Shown: positions 28,195 to 37,390 of the stretch, piece by piece
Position numbering within the stretch: position 1 is the stretch's first letter
How the letters are laid out: each line of letters starts with the position of its first letter
Source: Mesorhizobium sp. M1C.F.Ca.ET.210.01.1.1
GTDB lineage: Bacteria > Pseudomonadota > Alphaproteobacteria > Rhizobiales > Rhizobiaceae
Direction: 5' to 3'
Length of the DNA: 64,000 bases
NCBI RefSeq assembly: GCF_004791585.1
Contig: NZ_SRUU01000009.1
Span: forward strand, 157,170 to 221,169
Made by a program: the position numbers and the translations under genes
Notes under the pieces: model-generated
What the model was told of the DNA's origin: nothing
Database searches by the model: none
The model's input: only the letters and a program-made list of their open reading frames with translations

Positions 28195-28298
28195 GCTCCC
28201 GGAACCAGAAGGGGCGCATCGACGTTTCTGGCTCGCTACTTCGTGGCAGCGATTTGAGGGCCGCAAGCGCGTTTGCGCCGACAAGTCTGAGGGACATC

Positions 28299-29132
28299 AT
28301 GAGCTTCAAGACGATCGTCGCCATTCTGCAGAACGAACAGGACGCGGAGCGCGTGCTCGACTGCGCCATCCCGCTTGCCGAACGGTTCGAAAGCCACCTC
28401 GTCGGGATCCATGCGGAGGCGCTTCCGGTCCCTTATACGTCGGCCACCGGTTTTCCCGACACGGAATTCCTGCAGGTCTCGGCCGAGATGAACAAGGAGC
28501 GCGCCGGCAAGCTGCAGGCGGTCTTTCTCAGGCGCGTCGAGGATTCCGGCCTGTCTTTCGAATGGCGAAGCCTGGAGAGCTTCTCCGGCGACAGCGCGTT
28601 GACCGGCATATCGAGCGTACGGGCGGCTGACCTGATCGTCGCGGCGCAGCGGGATACGGGTGGCGATCCGGGCGCCGACGTCGACACGCTTGTCTACGAC
28701 GCCGGCCGGCCGGTGCTTGTCGTGCCGCATGGCGGGCCGCTCGTCACCACCTTCAGGCGCGTGCTGCTCGCCTGGAACGGCAGCAAGGAGGCGGCGCGCG
28801 CCGCATTCGACGCCCTGCCCTTCATCAGTGAAGCAGACAAGACCGACATCATCGTCATCGACCCGCCGGAGACGCTGGACGAGTCTCCCGAGGCGGCGGG
28901 TGCCGAGATCGCGGCGGCATTGTCCCGGCACGGCGCCAATGTCAGCGTTTGCGTGCAAAAATCGAGCGGAGCCTCGGTCGACGACATCATCCAGGAAAGG
29001 ATCGCCGAGTCCGGCGCCGACCTGCTGGTGCTCGGCGCCTACAGCCACTCATGGCTGCGCCAGCTTCTGTTTGGCGGTGTCACCCGCACGGTGCTGCGCA
29101 CGACAAACGTAGCGGCCTTCCTGTCGAGATAA
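28299..29132 (+). CDS. Universal stress protein (UspA family)
   Basis: This 277-residue protein has two Usp-like halves. The first begins FKTIVAILQNEQDAERVL and is degenerate. The second begins FRRVLLAWNGSKEAARAAFDAL and ends with DLLVLGAYSHSWLRQLLFGG and VTRTVLR, close to the ATP-binding G-x2-G-x9-G-S/T signature though with Ala and Tyr changes. Nucleotide binding is thus possible but not certain. Usp proteins respond to stress and growth arrest. GAGGGAC lies upstream of the ATG. Confidence 0.88.
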   Translation: MSFKTIVAILQNEQDAERVLDCAIPLAERFESHLVGIHAEALPVPYTSATGFPDTEFLQVSAEMNKERAGKLQAVFLRRVEDSGLSFEWRSLESFSGDSALTGISSVRAADLIVAAQRDTGGDPGADVDTLVYDAGRPVLVVPHGGPLVTTFRRVLLAWNGSKEAARAAFDALPFISEADKTDIIVIDPPETLDESPEAAGAEIAAALSRHGANVSVCVQKSSGASVDDIIQERIAESGADLLVLGAYSHSWLRQLLFGGVTRTVLRTTNVAAFLSR

Positions 29133-29245
29133 GTCCACAGCCATCGCCGGCTGCCACCTTGCCAAGGCCGGCGCTTTCCGGCTAATTCCGCATGCATTCC
29201 ATTGTATCTGCGCGCTGCGGCGCGCGCTTGCGGAGTGTGCGAACC

Positions 29246-29746
29246 ATGTCCCTTCCCGAAAAAGCCTTCCCGGTCTCCTGGGACCAGTTCCACCGCGACG
29301 CCCGCGCGCTCTCCTGGCGGCTTTCCGGCGCCAACAAGGGGCAGTGGAAAGCGATCGTCTGTATCACACGCGGCGGCCTGGTGCCGGCGGCCATCATCGC
29401 GCGCGAGCTCGGCATCCGCGTCATCGAGACGGTTTGCGTCGCCTCCTATCATGACTACACCAGCCAGGGTCAGTTGCAGGTGCTGAAGGAGATTTCGCCC
29501 CCATTGCTCGCTGACGAAGGTGCCGGCGTGCTGATCATCGACGACCTTACCGACACCGGCAAGACGGCGGGCATCGTGCGCGCCATGATGCCGAAGGCAC
29601 ATTTCGCGACAGTGTATGCCAAGCCGAAGGGCCGGCCTCTGGTCGATACATTCGTTACCGAGGTCAGCCAGGACACCTGGATCTATTTCCCCTGGGATAT
29701 GGGCTTCACTTACCAGAAGCCGATCGCTGATGACCACGCCGGCTGA
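29246..29746 (+). CDS. gpt: Xanthine phosphoribosyltransferase
   Basis: Gpt (166 residues) transfers phosphoribose from PRPP to xanthine (and guanine) in purine salvage. The PRPP loop [13 protein letters not shown] at about 95-107 is intact, [10 protein letters not shown] is the pyrophosphate loop, and WIYFPWDMG near the end is the purine-base contact typical of the E. coli-type enzyme. ATG 29246 has GGAG upstream. It lies alone on the plus strand, about 10 kb from ade, which could feed hypoxanthine to the same pathway. Confidence 0.95.
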   Translation: MSLPEKAFPVSWDQFHRDARALSWRLSGANKGQWKAIVCITRGGLVPAAIIARELGIRVIETVCVASYHDYTSQGQLQVLKEISPPLLADEGAGVLIIDDLTDTGKTAGIVRAMMPKAHFATVYAKPKGRPLVDTFVTEVSQDTWIYFPWDMGFTYQKPIADDHAG

Positions 29747-29955
29747 TTCGCCGGAAGCAGCTATTGCTGTCCAGCGCCCGCGACGAGCGCCGTTTGCTGC
29801 GTAAAGAAGGCTGTCGGGCGCGCTATTTCGCGAAATTGACCCACCCTGGTCGAACTTAACCAGTCCGAGTGAAGTTTTTTACTTTTGTTGTCCACAATAC
29901 GTCGTAAGATTCGTTTGACGGCAAATGATTCTGGAGGCTGGGGGCAGCTTCTACC

Positions 29956-30444
29956 ATGTTGACGAGGCCAACGACGCACAACCAAATGGCCGAACGAGTC
30001 CGGCGACTCTTCGGCACGGCGCCGTGCCGCCTGCAGGTTGCCGCCTTGCCTTGGCGCGAGAATGAGAACAGCGTCGAGGTCATGCTGATCACCAGCCGCG
30101 ATACCGGGCGCTGGGTGCTGCCAAAAGGCTGGCCGGAGGCCAAGCAGCCGCTGTGCGACGCCGCTGCCCGCGAAGCTGGCGAGGAAGCTGGACTGCGCGG
30201 CACCATTTCCCATCTCGAAGCCGGCCGCTATTTCTACGCCAAGGTCCTGGCGTCAGGCGAGGAAGTGCCTTGCGAGGTCCTGGTGTTTCCGCTCAAGGTC
30301 GACCGCGTCGCCGACCGCTGGAAGGAAAAGCGCGCACGCACCCGCAAATGGGTTGGCTCAACCGAGGCCGTTCGGATGATCAATGAGCCGGATCTTTGCC
30401 AGATCATCGCGTATTTCTGCGCCGATCCGCATAGATTCGCCTAA
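29956..30444 (+). CDS. Nudix hydrolase, diphosphoinositol-polyphosphate phosphohydrolase-like
   Basis: This 162-residue protein has its Nudix box at about 58-80 (GWPEAKQPLCDAAAREAGEE), preceded by the WVLPKG motif common to the DIPP/Ap4A group. RRLFGTAPCRLQVAALPWR at the start and RTRKWVGSTEAVRMI at the end also match bacterial members of that group. Likely substrates are diadenosine polyphosphates or similar. The 209-nt upstream gap is A/T-rich around 29870-29890 and contains one CTTAAC; otherwise nothing is seen. Confidence 0.88.
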   Translation: MLTRPTTHNQMAERVRRLFGTAPCRLQVAALPWRENENSVEVMLITSRDTGRWVLPKGWPEAKQPLCDAAAREAGEEAGLRGTISHLEAGRYFYAKVLASGEEVPCEVLVFPLKVDRVADRWKEKRARTRKWVGSTEAVRMINEPDLCQIIAYFCADPHRFA

Positions 30445-30557
30445 GTGTCGATCGTATAGTCGCCCATGCAGGCGTGACGGGCGGTCGCGTATTGCCGCGC
30501 ATGAATGTCAGTGCTTTGTTGCTGTCGTAGTCCCGATTCGGCTAACGGCGTTGATCG

Positions 30558-30869
30558 ATGACAAACCCCACGCAATCGATCGAAGAGAACTCCGGCGAAC
30601 ACCGGCGTGGGCACCGCCAGCGCGTGCTCAAGGGTGGGACGATCATCACCGGCATTCAGAATTCCGAGGTGAGTTGCACCTTGCGGAACCAGAATGAGGG
30701 CGGCGCCGAACTGAAGGTCGCGCCGGAATCGCGCATTCCCGATCGTTTCCTGCTCTATGTGCCGCTCGATGGCGTGGCCTATCGGGCGGAAGTCCGCTGG
30801 CGCCGCAACGATCGCGTCGGTGTCAAGTTCACCGGCAGCGAGCCCAAACCCAAGCTGCATTACGGCTGA
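30558..30869 (+). CDS. PilZ domain protein
   Basis: This 103-residue protein is a lone PilZ domain. RRGHRQRVLKGG carries the R-x3-R c-di-GMP-binding motif, but the second motif, usually D/N-x-S-x2-G, appears as NQNEGGAEL, with Glu in place of Ser. It ends RAEVRWRRNDRVGVKFTG, the usual closing beta strands. c-di-GMP binding is likely but could be altered. The diguanylate cyclase at 38.1 kb is a possible ligand source in the same genome. A hairpin follows 16 nt downstream. Confidence 0.85.
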   Translation: MTNPTQSIEENSGEHRRGHRQRVLKGGTIITGIQNSEVSCTLRNQNEGGAELKVAPESRIPDRFLLYVPLDGVAYRAEVRWRRNDRVGVKFTGSEPKPKLHYG

Positions 30870-30884
30870 CAACTTGCTTGTGAA

Positions 30885-30908
30885 GGCATCCGGCCGAGGC
30901 CGGATGCC
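30885..30908. terminator. Bidirectional terminator hairpin
   Basis: A perfect 11-bp inverted repeat (GGCATCCGGCC/GGCCGGATGCC) with a 2-nt spacer lies in the 63-nt gap between convergent genes (PilZ and the ABC transporter). T runs on either side are weak. Confidence 0.6.
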
Positions 30909-30932
30909 CTGTATTTCAGATACCCATTTATC

Positions 30933-32738
30933 TCACATGACGAGCCCTTTGGTCAGTTCGAGCGCCTGGCGCTCGAACAGCCGCCGGTAGATGCCTCCGT
31001 TCAGCCGGATCAGCTCGTCATGCGAGCCTTCCTCGATGATGCGGCCGCGGTCGAAAACCAACAGCCGGTCGAGCGCACGCACGGTCGAAAGCCGGTGCGC
31101 GATGACCAGTGTCGTGCGCCCCACCATCAGCCGCTCCATGGCCTTCTGGATGAGCACCTCCGATTCGGAATCGAGGCTCGATGTCGCCTCGTCCAGGATC
31201 AGGATGCGCGCATCGGCAAGGAAGGCACGCGCGATCGCGACGCGCTGGCGCTCGCCGCCCGACAGCTTCACGCCGCGCTCGCCGACCAGGGTTCCGTAGC
31301 CCTCAGGCAGATTGGCGATGAAGTCGTGCGCGCTGGCGAGCCTGGCCGCATACTCGATCTCGGCCTGGGTGGCGCCCGGCCTGGCATAGGCGATGTTCTC
31401 GGCCAGCGACCGGTGGAACAGGATCGGCTCCTGCTGCACGATGGCGATCTGGCTGCGCAGCGATGCCTGCGCAACCTGCGCGATGTCCTGGCCGTCGATC
31501 AGGATCCTGCCCGCATTCACGTCATAGAGGCGCTGGATCAGCTTGACGAAGGTCGTCTTGCCGGATCCCGAATGCCCCACCAGCCCGATGCGTTCGCCTG
31601 CGTCGATCTCGAGCGAGAAGTCGCGATAGAGCGGCAGCCGATGATTGCCGTAGTGGAACGTCACCTTGTCGAACGCAATGCGGCCTTTGGTGATCCGGAT
31701 CGGCTGGGCACCAGGCCGGTCCTCGATGCCGAGCGGTTCCGACTGGAAGTCGACGAGCTCCTCCATGTCGTTGATCGAGCGCTGCAGGTTGCGGATATGC
31801 GTGCCGATGTCGCGCAGATAGCCCTGCAGGACGAAGAACGATGTCAGCACGAAGGCGATGTCGCCGGCACTCGCCTCGCCCCACCTCCAGAGCGCCAGCG
31901 CCAGGCCGATCACGGCTGCCCTGAGCACCAGGAGCATCGTGCCTTGCGTGGTGCCGTTGAGCGTGCCACGCATCCAGGTGCGGCCCGTGCGCCGGCGCCA
32001 TTTGGCGACGACGCGGGCAAGGCGTGCCTCCTCGCGGGTCTCGGCGCCGAAGCCCTTGACGACCGCGTTGCAGCTCACCGCGTCGGCCATCGCGCCGCCA
32101 AGGCGCGTATCCCAGCTGTTGGCAAGGCGCGCGGCCGGCGCGACATAGCCGAGCGACAGCATCGCGGTGACGGCGATGAAGAGCACCGAGCCGATCGCGA
32201 CCACAACACCCATCATCGGCCAGAACCAGCCGAGCAGCAGCGTCGAACCGATGAGCATGACGACCGAGGGCAGCAGCGCGATCAGGATCGTGTCGTTGAG
32301 CAGGTCGAGCGCCCACATGCCGCGCGTGATCTTGCGCACGGTCGAGCCGGCAAAGCTGTTGGCGTGCCAGTCCGTCGAGAAGCGCTGCACCCGGTGGAAG
32401 GCATCGGCGGCGATGTCCGACATCATCTTCAACGTCAATTCGACGATCCACATGAAAGCCGCATTGCGCAGCACGACGCCGGTAAGCGCCAGCGCTATCA
32501 GGATGGAGAACGCGACCATTGCAGCGTGCCATGCGACCTCATCGGCGCCGGCGCTGCTGGCGACGGCGTCGACCAGCCGCCCGGAGTAGAGCGGGGTCAG
32601 CACGTCGGCAAGCGTCGACAGCAGGAATGCGCCCATGATGAGCGACAGCCGCCACGGCTGGCGGCGCCAGTGGCAAAACGTGAAGCCGAGAACGCTGCGG
32701 AAGGCGCTGGCGCGCAGATCTATCTTGAAACGAGCCAT
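30933..32738 (-). CDS. ABC transporter, fused permease/ATP-binding exporter
   Basis: This 601-residue half-transporter has six membrane helices in the first 320 residues (type IV exporter fold) and a nucleotide-binding domain after that. Walker A GHSGSGKTT is at about 388-396, with LSGGERQR as signature, ILILDEATSSLD as Walker B and the switch IAHRLSTV. It should act as a homodimer in the inner membrane, exporting a lipid or drug; substrate unknown. No partner gene is adjacent. The intracellular loop EVELTLKMMSDIAADAF is seen here as IVELTLKMMSDIAADAF. Confidence 0.93.
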   Translation of the reverse strand: MARFKIDLRASAFRSVLGFTFCHWRRQPWRLSLIMGAFLLSTLADVLTPLYSGRLVDAVASSAGADEVAWHAAMVAFSILIALALTGVVLRNAAFMWIVELTLKMMSDIAADAFHRVQRFSTDWHANSFAGSTVRKITRGMWALDLLNDTILIALLPSVVMLIGSTLLLGWFWPMMGVVVAIGSVLFIAVTAMLSLGYVAPAARLANSWDTRLGGAMADAVSCNAVVKGFGAETREEARLARVVAKWRRRTGRTWMRGTLNGTTQGTMLLVLRAAVIGLALALWRWGEASAGDIAFVLTSFFVLQGYLRDIGTHIRNLQRSINDMEELVDFQSEPLGIEDRPGAQPIRITKGRIAFDKVTFHYGNHRLPLYRDFSLEIDAGERIGLVGHSGSGKTTFVKLIQRLYDVNAGRILIDGQDIAQVAQASLRSQIAIVQQEPILFHRSLAENIAYARPGATQAEIEYAARLASAHDFIANLPEGYGTLVGERGVKLSGGERQRVAIARAFLADARILILDEATSSLDSESEVLIQKAMERLMVGRTTLVIAHRLSTVRALDRLLVFDRGRIIEEGSHDELIRLNGGIYRRLFERQALELTKGLVM

Positions 32739-33109
32739 AATGTCATCCGGGCGCAGACAGGCCCGGTCCCGGTAAAGTCAAATTGGAAAACCCGCGGCGG
32801 CGCCTTTTGGCGCCTGGGAATGCGGAGGTTCGGTATGGTCCGGCGCCCGCCCGCGGGGGCGGCGACCGGCAGCGGCAAATGCCTGTTCTGCGTCCGGCTA
32901 TCCGAAGGGACTTCGGACGGCCTCTGCAGACCTAGGCTTCGCGGCCTCGCATAACGATGTCAAATCCTGGCATACGGTCCTCCCACAAGGGAATCGCGGG
33001 AAGGCTCTTATACGGATGCGTCATCGCGCCGCCAAGGCAGGCCGTGACCAAAAGCAAATCTGGTCCATGCACTGAGGCGCTTTTGCAACAATGACGGGTA
33101 TGTGCGCGG
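32739..33109. other. Intergenic region upstream of the ABC exporter
   Basis: These 371 nt hold no supportable gene. Small hairpins are visible: GGCGCC-TTTT-GGCGCC near 32800 and TCCGAAG-GGA-CTTCGGA at 32902-32918. The left part must carry the exporter promoter; the right part is the 3-prime side of nadE, where I see no clear terminator. Confidence 0.4.
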
Positions 33110-34822
33110 CTAGCCGCGGTCGCGGAACCGGTTGGTGATCGGGTAGCGGCGGTCGCGGCCGAAATTCTTCCTGGTGATTTTCACCCCGGGCGCCGCCTGC
33201 CGGCGCTTGTATTCGGCGATGTAGAGCAGATGCTCGACGCGCGTCACCGTCGCCCGGTCATGGCCGCGCGCGACGATCTCGTCGACGCCCATCTCGTTCT
33301 CGACCAGGCATTCGAGAATGTCGTCCAGCACCGGATAGGGCGGCAACGAATCCTGGTCGGTCTGGTTTTCGCGCAGCTCCGCCGAAGGCGCCTTGTCGAT
33401 GATGTTCTTGGGGATCACCTCGCCCGACGGGCCGAGCGCGCCGGGCGGCACATGCGCGTTGCGCCAGCGCGACAGTGCATAGACCTGCATCTTGTAGAGG
33501 TCCTTGATCGGGTTGAAGCCGCCGTTCATGTCGCCATAGAGCGTGGCGTAGCCGACCGACATCTCGCTCTTGTTGCCGGTGGTGACGACCATCGAGCCGA
33601 ACTTGTTCGAGATCGCCATCAGGATCGTGCCGCGCGCGCGGCTCTGCAGGTTCTCCTCGGTGATGCCTTCCTGGGTGCCCTCGAAGAGCTGGGTCAGCGC
33701 GTGCCGGAAACCTTCGACCGGCTCGAAGATCGGAACGATATCATAGCGGCAGCCAAGCGCGCGGGCGCAGTCCTCGGCATCCTTCAGCGAGTCCTTGGAC
33801 GTGTAGCGATAGGGCATCATGACGGTGCGCAGCCGCTCCTCGCCAAGCGCGTCGACGGCAAGTGCTGCGCAGATGGCCGAGTCGATGCCGCCGGAGAGGC
33901 CGAGCACCACGTTCTTGAAGCCGTTCTTGTTGACGTAGTCGCGCAGGCCGAGCATGCAGGCGCGGTAGTCGGCCTCTTCCCGGTCGGGGATTTTCGACAT
34001 CGGCCCTTCCGAGCAGACCCAATGATCGGAATTGCTCCCATTTTGCGCGCCGGCGGCGACGCGGCTTCTCTTCCAGGTGGTGACGGCGACCGCTTCCTCG
34101 AACTGGCTCATCTGGAAGGCGAGCGTCTTATCGGCGCCTATGGCAAAGGAGGCGCCGTCGAAGATCAGCTCGTCCTGGCCGCCGAGCTGGTTGGCGTAGA
34201 TCATCGGCAGGCCGGTTTCGATCACCTGCCTGATGACGACCTGGTGGCGGACGTCGATCTTGGCGCGGTAATAGGGCGAGCCGTTCGGCACCAAAAGGAT
34301 CTCCGCGCCGCTTTCGGCCAGCGTCTCGCAGACGGCGATGTCGCCCCAGATGTCCTCGCAGATCGGGACGCCGATGCGCACGCCGCGGAAATTCACCGGC
34401 CCCTGCAGCTCCGGCCCGGCCTGGAAGACGCGCTTCTCGTCGAACTCGCCGTAGTTCGGCAGGTCGAGCTTGTAGCGCTCGGCAATGATCTTGCCGCCGT
34501 CGGCGAAGACGATGGAATTGTGCGTGCCCGACTTGCGCTTCAGCGGCGTGCCGATGATGACGCCTGGACCGCCATCGGCAGTGTCCTTGGCGAAATCCTG
34601 CGCTGCTTTTTCACAGGCTTTCAGGAAGGCCGGCTTCAGCACCAGGTCCTCCGGCGGATAGCCGGCGAGGAAGAGCTCGGTGTAGAGCACCAGGTCCGCG
34701 CCCTGGCGGGCCGCATCCGCCCTCGCCTCGCGCGCCTTGGCGAGATTGCCGGCGACGTCACCGACAGTCGGGTTCAACTGGGCGATGGCGATGCGCAGGG
34801 TGTCTGGAGCGGTCTGGGTCAT
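33110..34822 (-). CDS. nadE: Glutamine-dependent NAD+ synthetase
   Basis: NadE (570 residues) makes NAD from nicotinate adenine dinucleotide, ATP and glutamine. The N-terminal nitrilase-like glutaminase domain has the triad Glu49 (YTEL), Lys118 (ERYKLDLPNYG) and Cys155 (VPICEDIW). The C-terminal synthetase has the PP-loop SGGIDS at 310-315, TTGNKSEMSVGY and the closing KITRKNFGRDRRYPI. Glutamine-derived ammonia is channelled between the two. Length fits the bacterial two-domain enzyme. It is followed upstream by a Tag-like gene on the same strand, 83 nt away. Confidence 0.97.
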   Translation of the reverse strand: MTQTAPDTLRIAIAQLNPTVGDVAGNLAKAREARADAARQGADLVLYTELFLAGYPPEDLVLKPAFLKACEKAAQDFAKDTADGGPGVIIGTPLKRKSGTHNSIVFADGGKIIAERYKLDLPNYGEFDEKRVFQAGPELQGPVNFRGVRIGVPICEDIWGDIAVCETLAESGAEILLVPNGSPYYRAKIDVRHQVVIRQVIETGLPMIYANQLGGQDELIFDGASFAIGADKTLAFQMSQFEEAVAVTTWKRSRVAAGAQNGSNSDHWVCSEGPMSKIPDREEADYRACMLGLRDYVNKNGFKNVVLGLSGGIDSAICAALAVDALGEERLRTVMMPYRYTSKDSLKDAEDCARALGCRYDIVPIFEPVEGFRHALTQLFEGTQEGITEENLQSRARGTILMAISNKFGSMVVTTGNKSEMSVGYATLYGDMNGGFNPIKDLYKMQVYALSRWRNAHVPPGALGPSGEVIPKNIIDKAPSAELRENQTDQDSLPPYPVLDDILECLVENEMGVDEIVARGHDRATVTRVEHLLYIAEYKRRQAAPGVKITRKNFGRDRRYPITNRFRDRG

Positions 34823-34905
34823 GCATCGGGTTTAGCGTGGCGGAAATCGCCGGGCAATGACGATTGCTTGTACCAAATCCGCAGCGCTCGCGGATGCGAT
34901 CAGGC

Positions 34906-35619
34906 CTAATCGTTCATATACTCGCTTAATGCCTCCACGGAGCGGTTCTCACCGATCGACATGGCCAGGATGCGCGAGATGTGCCGTCGTGGCAGGCCGG
35001 TCTCTGCCGACCATTGGTTGATCTGGACCTGGATCCTGTCGAGATCGCGCTTCGAGGTCGGGCTTTCGGCGATGTTGAGGCCGGCGTCGCGCAACGCCGC
35101 CGCCATGTCGGCCGAGATGACGAACGTGTCCCACTCCAGCCAGCGCAGGAAATACTGGCCGGTGTTGCCGCCGAGCCGGCTGCCATGCTTGCCGAGATAG
35201 GCGGTCAGCCCGACCTGATCGTCGGCCGGCCATTCGGCCAGGAATTTGCCGAAGCCGCCATGCTCCTTGGAGACGCGGTCGACAAAGGCCGCGTTGTCGC
35301 GCACGGATCTGATCTTCTGCGGATTGCGCACGATCCGCTTGTCGGATGCCAGCTCATGCCAGAAATCGTCCGGCTGAAACAGAAGCCGCTTGGGTTCGAA
35401 ACCAAGGAAGGCCTCCTCGAAACCCGGCCATTTCTGCTCGATGACCCGCCAGACGAAACCAGCGGCGAAGATGCGCTCGGCCATGGTGGAGAGGAGGCGG
35501 TCGTCGCTGATCTTAGCCACCGCAGTGTTGTCGGGCATCGGTCCGAGGAGCGACGCCAGCGCTTCTTCCCCGCCCTTGCGTTTTGCCGCCCGGGCACGAA
35601 TTTTCTGGAAATCGGCCAT
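34906..35619 (-). CDS. DNA-3-methyladenine glycosylase I-like (Tag-like) protein
   Basis: This 237-residue protein has the helical HhH-type glycosylase core as in Tag: FAAGFVWRVIEQKWPGFEEAFLGFEP, then RIVRNPQKIRSVRDNAAF and GNTGQYFLRWLEWDTFV. In place of the E. coli Tag N-terminal R-C-x-W with zinc-binding Cys and His, this protein starts ADFQKIRARAAKRKG, and no equivalent C-terminal His/Cys pair is visible. It thus belongs to a zinc-less branch whose excision activity is inferred from fold similarity. The N-terminal 30 residues are strongly basic, consistent with DNA binding. Confidence 0.8.
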   Translation of the reverse strand: MADFQKIRARAAKRKGGEEALASLLGPMPDNTAVAKISDDRLLSTMAERIFAAGFVWRVIEQKWPGFEEAFLGFEPKRLLFQPDDFWHELASDKRIVRNPQKIRSVRDNAAFVDRVSKEHGGFGKFLAEWPADDQVGLTAYLGKHGSRLGGNTGQYFLRWLEWDTFVISADMAAALRDAGLNIAESPTSKRDLDRIQVQINQWSAETGLPRRHISRILAMSIGENRSVEALSEYMND

Positions 35620-35684
35620 CTCCGCCCTCGCCTGTTCCGATCAATCTATCACTTCCCGTCCGGGCCGGCAGCCTCTACCTCTAT

Positions 35685-35739
35685 GAGCAATTCCAGGAAA
35701 GTGCGTTGCGGTTTCCGGCCGGAATTGCGTGGAAGCAAA
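35685..35739. repeat. Rhizobial palindromic repeat (GAGCAATTCC family), copy 2
   Basis: GCAATTCC-A-GGAAA pairs with TTTCC-GGCC-GGAATTGC around GTGCGTTGCGG, followed by GTGGAAGCAAAT. It lies between divergent genes, 27 nt before the DUF1003 start, so it is in that gene's promoter or leader. Confidence 0.75.
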
Positions 35740-35765
35740 TATGCAGGCCTGACGTGGAGAGGACA

Positions 35766-36326
35766 ATGAACAAGACGGTCGAGGATCTGGCGAACCGCTG
35801 GCTGAAGCGAAAGCCGGACGGTCTCACTCCTCTCGAGAGCCGCGTGCTTAAGTCCACGCTGGAGCGCACCACCGTCACCAGAGACACCAACAAGGCCATC
35901 GCCTTCCACCAGACCTATGGCGACCGTATCGCCGACACCATCGCCCGGATCGGCGGCTCCTGGACCTTCATCCTCGGCTTCATCGCCTTTCTTGTTCTCT
36001 GGACCTTCGGCAATGTCTGGCTGCTGACGCGCGACGCCTTCGACCCTTATCCGTTCATCTTCCTCAACCTCGTGCTTTCCATGGTCGCCGCCCTGCAGGC
36101 GCCGGTGATCATGATGTCGCAGAACCGCCAGACCGAGCGCGACCGCATCGACGCCACCCACGATTACGAGGTCAACCTGAAGGCCGAGATCGAGATTATG
36201 GCCCTGCATGAGAAGCTCGATGAACTGCGCCACAGCGAGATCATCGGCATGCGCGACGAGATCCTGCGCATGGCCGAGCAGATCAGGCGGATCGACGAGA
36301 AGCTGTCGGCGCGGTCGGCAAGCTGA
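35766..36326 (+). CDS. DUF1003 family membrane protein
   Basis: This 186-residue protein has the DUF1003 pattern: GDRIADTIARIGGSWTFI, two membrane helices (FIAFLVLWTFGNVWLL and YPFIFLNLVLSMVAAL), the turn QAPVIMMSQNRQTERDR and a long cytoplasmic coiled helix (YEVNLKAEIEIMALHEKLDEL). Function is unknown; the family is common in bacteria. GAGAGGACA stands directly before the ATG. Its TGA overlaps the ATG of the DedA gene by one base (TGATG), showing translational coupling. Confidence 0.9.
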   Translation: MNKTVEDLANRWLKRKPDGLTPLESRVLKSTLERTTVTRDTNKAIAFHQTYGDRIADTIARIGGSWTFILGFIAFLVLWTFGNVWLLTRDAFDPYPFIFLNLVLSMVAALQAPVIMMSQNRQTERDRIDATHDYEVNLKAEIEIMALHEKLDELRHSEIIGMRDEILRMAEQIRRIDEKLSARSAS

Positions 36327-36934
36327 TGACCGAGGTCATCCATCGTCTCATCGCGCAGTACGGATTGGTCGCGGTCTTCCTGGGCTGCGTCGCCGAGGGC
36401 GAAAGCGCGGCCATCCTTGGCGGCTTCTTCGCGCATCAGCAGGTCTTCGTGCTCTGGCAGGCTTTTGTCGCCGCGTTTCTCGGCGCCTTCGTCGGCGACA
36501 CCTTCTTCTTCACCCTCGGCCGCAGCTTTGCCGATCATCCTTATGTGCGCAGGCTGCGCAGGCGGCCAGGCTTCCGCCGCGCCTACCGGCTGCTCAACAC
36601 CCATCCCAATATCTTCGTGCTGACAAACCGCTACATCTACGGAATGCGCCTCGTCGGCGGCATCGCCGCCGGGCTGTCGACCGTGTCGGTGCCGCGCTTC
36701 GTCATCCTGAACGCCATCTCGTCGGCGGTATGGGCGGCCCTCTTCGGCACTGTCGGCTACGTCTTCGGATTGGGCGCGGAGCGCATGGTCGGCCAGGCAT
36801 TCGCCCGCCACGAGCGCCTGCTGATTGCGCTGGCGGTTGGTCTCGGCGTCGCGGTGCTTGCCTGGCTGGTCGCCCACCACTTCGCCGGAAGGGAACGCGT
36901 CAAGGACGCAAGCGACGATCAGGCAAATCGCTAG
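36326..36934 (+). CDS. DedA family membrane protein
   Basis: This 202-residue inner-membrane protein has the DedA/VTT domain: AVFLGCVAEGESAAILGGFFA, FLGAFVGDTFFFTLGR, then NRYIYGMRLVGGIAAGLSTVSVPRFVILNAISSAVWA (given here as separate parts NRYIYGMRLVGGIAAG and VPRFVILNAISSAVWA). DedA proteins act in phospholipid (undecaprenyl-phosphate or PE) flipping and membrane homeostasis. The basic, soluble C-terminal tail ends in ASDDQANR. Coupled to DUF1003 upstream and convergent with dgkA, another lipid-linked gene. Confidence 0.9.
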   Translation: MTEVIHRLIAQYGLVAVFLGCVAEGESAAILGGFFAHQQVFVLWQAFVAAFLGAFVGDTFFFTLGRSFADHPYVRRLRRRPGFRRAYRLLNTHPNIFVLTNRYIYGMRLVGGIAAGLSTVSVPRFVILNAISSAVWAALFGTVGYVFGLGAERMVGQAFARHERLLIALAVGLGVAVLAWLVAHHFAGRERVKDASDDQANR

Positions 36935-36952
36935 CGCCTATGCCCGTGGGGA

Positions 36953-37312
36953 TCAGATCGAAGCTCCGATGAGCCGTTCGATGAGGGCGATCCCCCAGAC
37001 GCCCGCGACTATGACGATCGAGATCAGCACCGCCAGCGAACCACAATCCTTGGCCAGTTGGATGTCGACGTTGAATTCGCGGCTGAAGGCGTCGCACGCC
37101 GCCTCGATGCCGGTGTTGAGCACTTCGACAATGATCAGGAGCAGCACCGCGCCGATCAGAAACGCGTAGCCATGCCAGGACGTCGAGATGAACCAACCGG
37201 CTGGCAGGGCAAGCGCGAGCAGCAGGAGTTCCTGCTGGAAGGCCTTTTCGTGCGCGGCCAGTTTACGGAAGGCCCGCACCGAATTGATGAATGCGTCGAT
37301 CAGCCGCTGCAT
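36953..37312 (-). CDS. dgkA: Diacylglycerol kinase
   Basis: DgkA (119 residues) is the small trimeric inner-membrane kinase that turns diacylglycerol into phosphatidic acid. The family signature is visible: HEKAFQQELLLLALALP with the conserved Glu, then VLNTGIEAACDAF with the two Glu-type active-site positions and the surface helix NVDIQLAKDCGSLAVL. Three membrane helices are predicted. I start at MQRLIDAF (37312); the open frame extends 25 codons upstream without a ribosome site. In rhizobia the enzyme recycles diacylglycerol from osmoregulated glucan and phospholipid turnover. Confidence 0.93.
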   Translation of the reverse strand: MQRLIDAFINSVRAFRKLAAHEKAFQQELLLLALALPAGWFISTSWHGYAFLIGAVLLLIIVEVLNTGIEAACDAFSREFNVDIQLAKDCGSLAVLISIVIVAGVWGIALIERLIGASI

Positions 37313-37390
37313 GCCCCGGCCCTTTTCTGAGTCACCGCAGGGGGATATCGCAACGACAGGATCAAGGGAATAAGGCAGCCGCCGCAAAAA

